From: Populus alba
Taxonomy: Eukaryota > Streptophyta > Magnoliopsida > Malpighiales > Salicaceae
Assembly: GCF_005239225.2 (NCBI RefSeq)
Contig: NC_133288.1
Location: forward strand, 21,768,169 to 21,832,168
Length of the DNA: 64,000 bases
Direction of reading: 5' to 3'
The position numbers were made by a program, and so were the translations under genes. Every line of letters starts with the position of its first letter. The stretch's first letter is position 1. Positions 49,632 through 64,000 of the stretch are shown piece by piece. Under the pieces are notes generated by a model. It was not told the origin of the DNA, searched no databases, and saw only the letters and a program-made list of their open reading frames with translations.

Positions 49632-49822
49632 TTTTTTAACTCGGGGTGTTCGGGCCAATTTACGCGCACCACGACTAATCTCCGGACCTATTGAACATCC
49701 TGCAAGCCCAGTAGGCAAGTAAGGCACCGCGGGGGTGGCGGGCTGATGCATAGAGAGGATCGAACTCGGAACAGTCACAAGACAAACCTTGCAATTGACC
49801 ACTGAGCTAGACCCTCAAGTGC
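49632..49822 (-). mobile_element. tRNA-derived SINE, apparently full length, with 15-bp TSD
   Basis: On the minus strand the element starts with GAGGGTCTAGCTCAGTGGTC (box A TAGCTCAGTGG), continues to box B (GAGTTCGATCC) and ends with GCGCGTAAATTGGCCCGAAC, ACCCCGAGTT and a short poly(A). It is flanked by a perfect direct repeat TTCAACACTCCATTT at 49617-49631 and 49823-49837, the signature of target-primed insertion. It is GC-rich in an AT-rich setting and has not decayed much. It sits about 780 bp upstream of the XRN start codon. Confidence 0.88.
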
Positions 49823-50507
49823 TTCAACACTCCATTTCTTGATTTCTCTCGTAGTTTGCTAGCTAATATCATCACATGTGATTTTTATAATCTCTCTATA
49901 ATATGCCCGTGCTCTTGAAGTCCTGCTTCCTCTTCCTTTCTTTGTCACGAACAGCCATCATGTTTCTTTTGTATTACATTGTATCATTTGTAAGTACATA
50001 TCCTGAAAAATATTTAATTTATTTTATTAAAGTATATTCACATTATATAATTTGTTTTTGAACTTCATTGACACACATATTTTTTATGGTATTTGTAGAT
50101 ATGAATTTTATTTAGAATATTTTGTTAGTATTCATTTTTTCTTGGTTGAAATTAGTATTCATTTCATTAACAGGAGAATGCACCTTGAAAAACTACGAAA
50201 AATAAAGCTCCAAAAATAAATATCTCGTGTCGAAAACCTTCGTTGCACGAGAGAACAATCCAATCCCAGCACCCGACCGACCCGCTGGCCCTCTCACCCT
50301 GTAAGAAGACACAAACACCCCTAAACTTCTTGGCAGTTATTTTCCTATTTCTCATATCGTGCCCAACCCCTTAGGGGTTTCCTCGTCACAACAATTTATC
50401 CCCGTACCCTAACTCGCTGTCGTGAAACAAATCCTAAAACATTACCAATAACCACGCACGCAACGGAAAAATTGTGCTTTCTCATATTCTCTCTAGCTAG
50501 TTAGTGC

Positions 50508-50515
50508 TAGGGTTT
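50508..50515 (+). promoter_or_regulatory. Telo-box-type motif in the XRN leader
   Basis: TAGGGTTT (reverse complement AAACCCTA) about 85 bp upstream of the XRN start codon. Such interstitial telomere motifs are common near transcription starts of plant translation and RNA-processing genes. Two further CCCTAA motifs lie within the preceding 200 bp. The start site itself was not identified and no TATA box is evident. Confidence 0.45.
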
Positions 50516-50599
50516 ACTTCATTGTTTGCTGTTTCTGCTATAATCAGTTAGGCTTTTTCAAGAGAGTTAGACCGGATTTGCTGATCGGAGTGATTTGCG

Positions 50600-59164
<8,565 letters not shown>

Positions 59165-59169
<5 letters not shown>

Positions 59170-59340
59170 AGCTGTGTATCTTATAACAGGAAGGTCCTTT
59201 GATTGCTGTACAATAGTTGTTTTCCCCCAGCGCTTTTCACAGTTTTCCCATTCCATTACAATCAGTTAATTTGTTAGGCTTTACCATTTCTAGAATGTTG
59301 TATTGTATTTTACTTTGGATGGCCGCGTAAAATGTTACTA
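59165..59340 (+). terminator. XRN 3'UTR and candidate poly(A) signals
   Basis: AATAAA at 59165-59170 overlaps the stop codon (CAA TAA A). Further down a UGUA-type far-upstream element (TTGTATTGTATTTTA, about 59298-59312) precedes AATAAT near 59339, which is the more plausible cleavage signal, giving a 3'UTR of about 180-200 nt. Confidence 0.4.
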
Positions 59341-60850
59341 ATAATCCGTGAAGAGTGTACCTCACATCCTCAACACCGCACGTTATTATACAAGGAGCCA
59401 TTTGATTTGAACAAAATGTAAGATGAGGTTATCATTCTTTCCCTCTACCTCTCCCTCTTCCCTGCCCTCGAAATTCTTGGCAGGGGTTTTGATCTACTGG
59501 GGATCTGCTAACAGAATATTCTTGATCAATTCGAGCAGCTACGTCAGTATAAGATAATATTAATTACAGTACGATGTTCCGGTATGCTTCATGACTGATC
59601 ACTCAGGGCTTGATGTATCCAAGCTCCTCCAATCAATAGATCAGCAAGTAACTTGTTGTATATGGTAGATACGTGACTTGAAAAAAGAGCTCGATGATTC
59701 TTGTCATACGATGCTCATCCTTTTCACCCTATTTTAATAGATGAATAATGCGGGAGTCTGCAAAATAAATTTACACAGAAAATATTGTTGCCGCGGGGCT
59801 AAGAGCAATATAACAATTGGGCTATTATAATACGATCACTTATATTTGGTCCTTTATCAACCGCACGTGTGCAGCATAGTCACAGCTTGCTTGGCGGGGC
59901 TGTTTGACATGAATTAATTTGTTTAATCCTCAGTACAATTATCTGAAATTGCTTTATATGTCCTCGCGTTCTGTTTGATGATTGTTTCGGATATATATAA
60001 AAATAATAAAAATGTGTTTGATTAAAATACTTATACAGAGATATAAATTTTTTTATACTTTTAAAATGAATTTATGTTATTTTAAAACAGTAAAATAATA
60101 AGGATATAAAATATGTCCTTTTTTATATATATACTAGTGAAACGACATCTTAATATTTTATTAAGAGATGATACTGAATAATGAAGGGACAGATTGGCAG
60201 ATTGCTGACTTGAGGTGCCTTCGTTTTTGGAATGTTTAGATTCAATTTGGTTCTCTTCATACGGTCTGCAGTCAGGAGTCTGATTTTACGAGTTACACGT
60301 ACGGGAGATTAGGTAGCTAGTCCAATGTCAATGTTTATTTTGAATTTTAAAATATTTTTATATTGTTTTGATGTATTATTAAAAATAAAATTTTTAAATA
60401 AAAAAAAATATATTTAATAAACAACATTTAACTCAGAAGAGTTGTTTATTTAGCAAAATCCTACTAACCGATGCCCAGATAACGACATAACGTGTATCAG
60501 CAAGGGGGAGTAGTGGCACGCCTCCACTGCTACAGGATCTTGATTTTGTTTTACCTTTTCTCTTCTGGGTTTCAAGAAACACAGCGCACGAACTAGCTAG
60601 CACGCATGTCATGCCGGTCGCTGAGGGATGTCGTTGACAAGAAAACTGCAACTTCCCCTCAAAACTTTACTAATATTTCTGTATTAATATTCTCAAAGTA
60701 TTAATCTAATTAATACTCATACTCTCTCCTGATCTTTTAATAGATTTATATATCAATCTTGTAAATCAACAGGCATATGCTGGATCGCATCCCTGCTACA
60801 AAAGTAAATAGAAGAGAGGAACACATTAACCTGGAATAAAAAACAAAATT

Positions 60851-60920
60851 TTAGAAATCGATGCATTATGTGAACGCAATAACTTGAGAGGCGAATTTAG
60901 AAATCGATGCATTATGTGAA
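60851..60920 (+). repeat. 46-bp-period partial tandem repeat
   Basis: TTAGAAATCGATGCATTATG followed by TGAA occurs at 60851 and again at 60897; the second copy is only 24 bp long. Confidence 0.85.
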
Positions 60921-62244
60921 GTAATCAATGACACATGCATAAGTTTTAGTTAATGGGAAGTGGTTAGTGTTAATTTCACTTAGACAATGCCTCTAAGAAC
61001 ACCATGCTGTATCGAGACAGTGATTGTTTGTCTATAATTAGAAGAAGTTCTTCTTTTCTTGGTGAGAAAGTATGGTCAATGTGATGGGCATATTGGGACA
61101 AAAGGTGCACCCATCACATTTGTGTTTGAATATTTATATTTTTAGATGTGTCTTCTTGTTTCAGGCCCTTGTAATCATGACCATTTTAGAGCCAACAAAC
61201 ATCATCTCTCACTTTTCATATGCGACACGAAGACGTTGATGGAAAGGATTGATGAAGGTGATTGGTAATGTGGTAGGAATTATTTTTTTAAAAAATATAT
61301 TAAAATAATATATTTTATTTTTAAAAATTATTTTTAATAACAATATATTAAAACAATCTCATAACATAAAAAATTAATTTTAAATAAATATTTTTTAAAT
61401 TTTTATAAATAGTTGCACCCATCACACATCTAAATACATCCAAGCATGTAAATAGTAGTCCATATGACGTTTTCTGCATATGCATAATTATAAATGATAT
61501 AATGGTTATTTTCGGATATTAACACATAAAATTTAAAAATTTAATAAAATAACATAACCATATAAAATTATAATAAAATAACATAATTCTATGTTTATTG
61601 TGATTTCAAAATATAATATTAAATTGAAACCATGATAATTATCAAAATATTAGCAAAAAAATATTAATTTTATAAGATGTTGAATGTATTTGGAAGTCGT
61701 AATTGGGTTGTTTTTCAAAATAATTTTTAATTAAAAATATATCAAAATAATAATTTTTTATATCAACATATTAAAATAATTAAAAAATATTAAAAAAATA
61801 TTAATTTAAAATATAAAAATATTAAAAAAATTTAAAATTTATTTAAAATATTTTTCAAACATAAAATCCAACAATGCAGCCGTGATTCCAAGCCGGGACA
61901 TCCATGAAATATTGCGATCGAGACACACACGTGTTGAAAATGCAATATTCATTATTTTTTACATCATCGATTGTCAATTATATGCCTGTCCTTTCAAAAG
62001 CAGCGTCCATGACATGGCACAATTGGATTTTTCTTTCTTATTTTCCCCCCAGTGTTTGTTTTCTCAGGGCATTATATGTTTTTTTAAAAAATTATATTTA
62101 TTTTTTTTATTTTAAAATAATTATTTTTAGCATTTTTAAATTATTTGAATACATAAATATCAAAAATAAATTTTTAAATATATATTAATTTTATATATTT
62201 AAAAACAAATTTTAAAAAAATAATCACTACAATAAAATAATTAT

Positions 62245-62280
62245 GGTAGAGATTCCACATAGGTAGAGATTCCACATAGG
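62245..62280 (+). repeat. 17-bp tandem duplication
   Basis: GGTAGAGATTCCACATA occurs twice back to back in AT-rich intergenic DNA. Confidence 0.8.
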
Positions 62281-64000
62281 TTAAATAAAATCAACTTAAT
62301 CAGGTGGCCAAAGAGGCAATATTCTCTTATCATCTTCTTGTAACGAAAACTATTCCAAACCAATAAAACTCCAATCCTTCGATATAAGACCACATATAAA
62401 AAATCCCATTTTACATTTCATCTCCTAAAACCATGACATCCAGTGCCACGTGATTAGCCGTATTAATTTTTTAAAAAATAATTATAACTATATTTTTAAA
62501 TAAACCAATAAATTTTACATGCCGACTTGCAATTTAAATCACTCATCATAAATTGGTTTAACTTCATATTTTTTTTAATCATAAATAACTTAATTTTTCA
62601 GTCATATAATTCATGTATTTATATTATTTTGGGAAATCTGACTTGCCAACCAATAAATCCATATGCGAGACATAATATTTAGGCTAAAAAGGTCATACAA
62701 ACTCCAAAAAAATTGTCACCATTATCCCTTAATCTCAACAGCAACGCCTTTCATCCATTAGAATCCAAATGGATAATAATACCTTCTTTACGGGGGTGTT
62801 AGGTTTCTTCTTCTTCTTCTTCTACCTTCCATAATTAAGACCAAGCCCCTTTGGAGGATATATGCTGATTTCCAAGCCACAGCAAGGTCAAGGTTACAAT
62901 ATGATTGGTTAAAAAAACTCATCAAAAGCCTCTCTCTAAGTACTGGGATTCCTTTTGGCACTCGCTCTCTCTCTTTATTTTTAAAGGGAAACAGGCTTAA
63001 AATATGATGGAGTGATCTGTAATGTGTAGACACAGCCAAGCAAGAGCGATCATATCAAAAAAAAGAAGAAAAAAAAAAAATGTGATCAATTTCAATTTGA
63101 TCAGGGTTGTGTGCACGACTAGGCCACAGAAGGCAGGTCGGCTCCACAAACAGATGCGAGGAAAGAAATATTTAAAAATTAAAAGGGAGTGATTGTATGA
63201 AGAAAAAAGAAAACAATTTATTCAACACTTTGCATCTGTTTGCTATTGTAGTAGGTTTTAAGTATTTTTTAAATTGATTTTTTTCAACGAACATACATAT
63301 TAATATTTTTTTTAAAATTGTTTTTTTTTATATAGTTTTGATACGGGGATATAAAAAATTTAAAATTTAAATATAAAAAATATTATTTAAATATATTTTT
63401 AATTAAAAACATTATCCCCAGCAAACCACCCAAAAAAAAAAAAAAAAACCAAAAAAAAAAACCATCTCCTCCTCCTGGATAGAATATACTACTACTAGCT
63501 AGCGAACATGCTGCGAAACACGAGGCAACAACCAACCATCTTCGATAAATTTTGTGGGGAAAGCTCTTGATTGGATAAGAAGAGATGGAGACCAAGAAGA
63601 AGAAGAAGAAGGAAGATTTATATATTATTTATTCAATTGCTATTTAAAAGAAAATATATAGTGTGATGCATACATACTATTTCTTTTTCTTTTTTTGTAT
63701 AATGGTATTTTATTTTAGATGAATTAATTATAATAGTCAGTCAAAACTTCTAGAAAGTGAAAAATAGAGAGAGCGAAAAGAAAAAGGATCGTGGTTTCTG
63801 TAAATTTTGTACATGGATGGTGGAGAGGAAGCTACGTATACCCAATAGTTAAGCACCACGACACCACTCTTTCCTGGATTAAATTAGATATTAACTCCAC
63901 TAATCATGGGACACATAGCTTAATTTATGCTATCTTTCTTTGATTTTGATCATCACATAGCAATATCATGCTCTTGAAAAGACTCCATTTTCTATTCATA

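Larger units (their letters stand above)
59400..64000. other. Gene-free region downstream of XRN
   Basis: AT-rich DNA with miniature-element remnants near 61262-61433 and 61687-61862, a partial tandem repeat at 60851 and an (AGA)n tract near 63594-63611. Frames at 62788-63039 and 63383-63595 are low-complexity translations of these tracts. No gene is supported up to the window edge. Confidence 0.55.

Noticed and set aside
49741..49815. A functional tRNA gene on the minus strand
   Set aside because: Box A and box B are good, but there is no closed acceptor stem, and the body, poly(A) and TSD show that it is the head of a SINE.

Overview
The window reads as nuclear DNA of a woody eudicot, most likely a poplar or close Salicaceae relative. 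This is inferred from very AT-rich intergenic DNA, GT-AG introns, the closeness of the proteins to poplar-type families, and a recurrent ~210-220 bp miniature element plus tRNA-derived SINEs of a style I associate with that family. There is no bacterial, organellar or viral architecture.

Five protein-coding genes are supported. (1) 16304-20825 (+): a 1077-residue filament-like plant protein (FPP4/FPP6 type, long coiled coil), five coding exons after a 5'UTR exon. (2) 30856-31170 (-): an intronless SAUR auxin-response gene. (3) 38858-42541 (-): a five-exon ATP sulfurylase of the APS2 type, the first step of sulfate assimilation. (4) 44214-44480 (-): a small secreted eight-cysteine protein of unknown role. 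(5) 50600-59169 (+): a 23-exon nuclear 5'-3' exoribonuclease of the XRN2/XRN3 type, 1094 residues. For genes 1, 3 and 5 every exon boundary was checked for GT-AG and reading phase and the parts join without a break. The genes belong to unrelated pathways and do not form a functional cluster.

Layout: 1-14600 is gene-free and repeat-rich; 14600-21300 holds the FPP gene; 21300-30800 is gene-free with several miniature elements and short tandem duplications; 30800-31350 holds the SAUR and its promoter; 31350-38650 is mostly featureless; 38650-42600 is ATP sulfurylase; 42800-44150 has miniature elements; 44200-44600 is the Cys-rich gene; 44700-49850 is a graveyard of A-rich repeats, a decayed Ty3/Gypsy gag, a CCGAA-type simple repeat and a well preserved SINE with a perfect 15-bp target-site duplication; 50400-59350 is XRN; 59350-64000 is gene-free.

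Most notable observations: a ~410-bp tandem duplication inside the XRN gene that copied the end of exon 10 and its splice donor and so creates a candidate 13-nt cryptic exon; loss of the miR395 pairing site and presence of an internal Met in the APS2-like gene; a G-quadruplex-type run in an FPP intron; the SINE with intact box A, box B and TSD, plus older relatives sharing its 3' end; and a miniature-element family flanked by TAA. I found no convincing undescribed multi-gene system.
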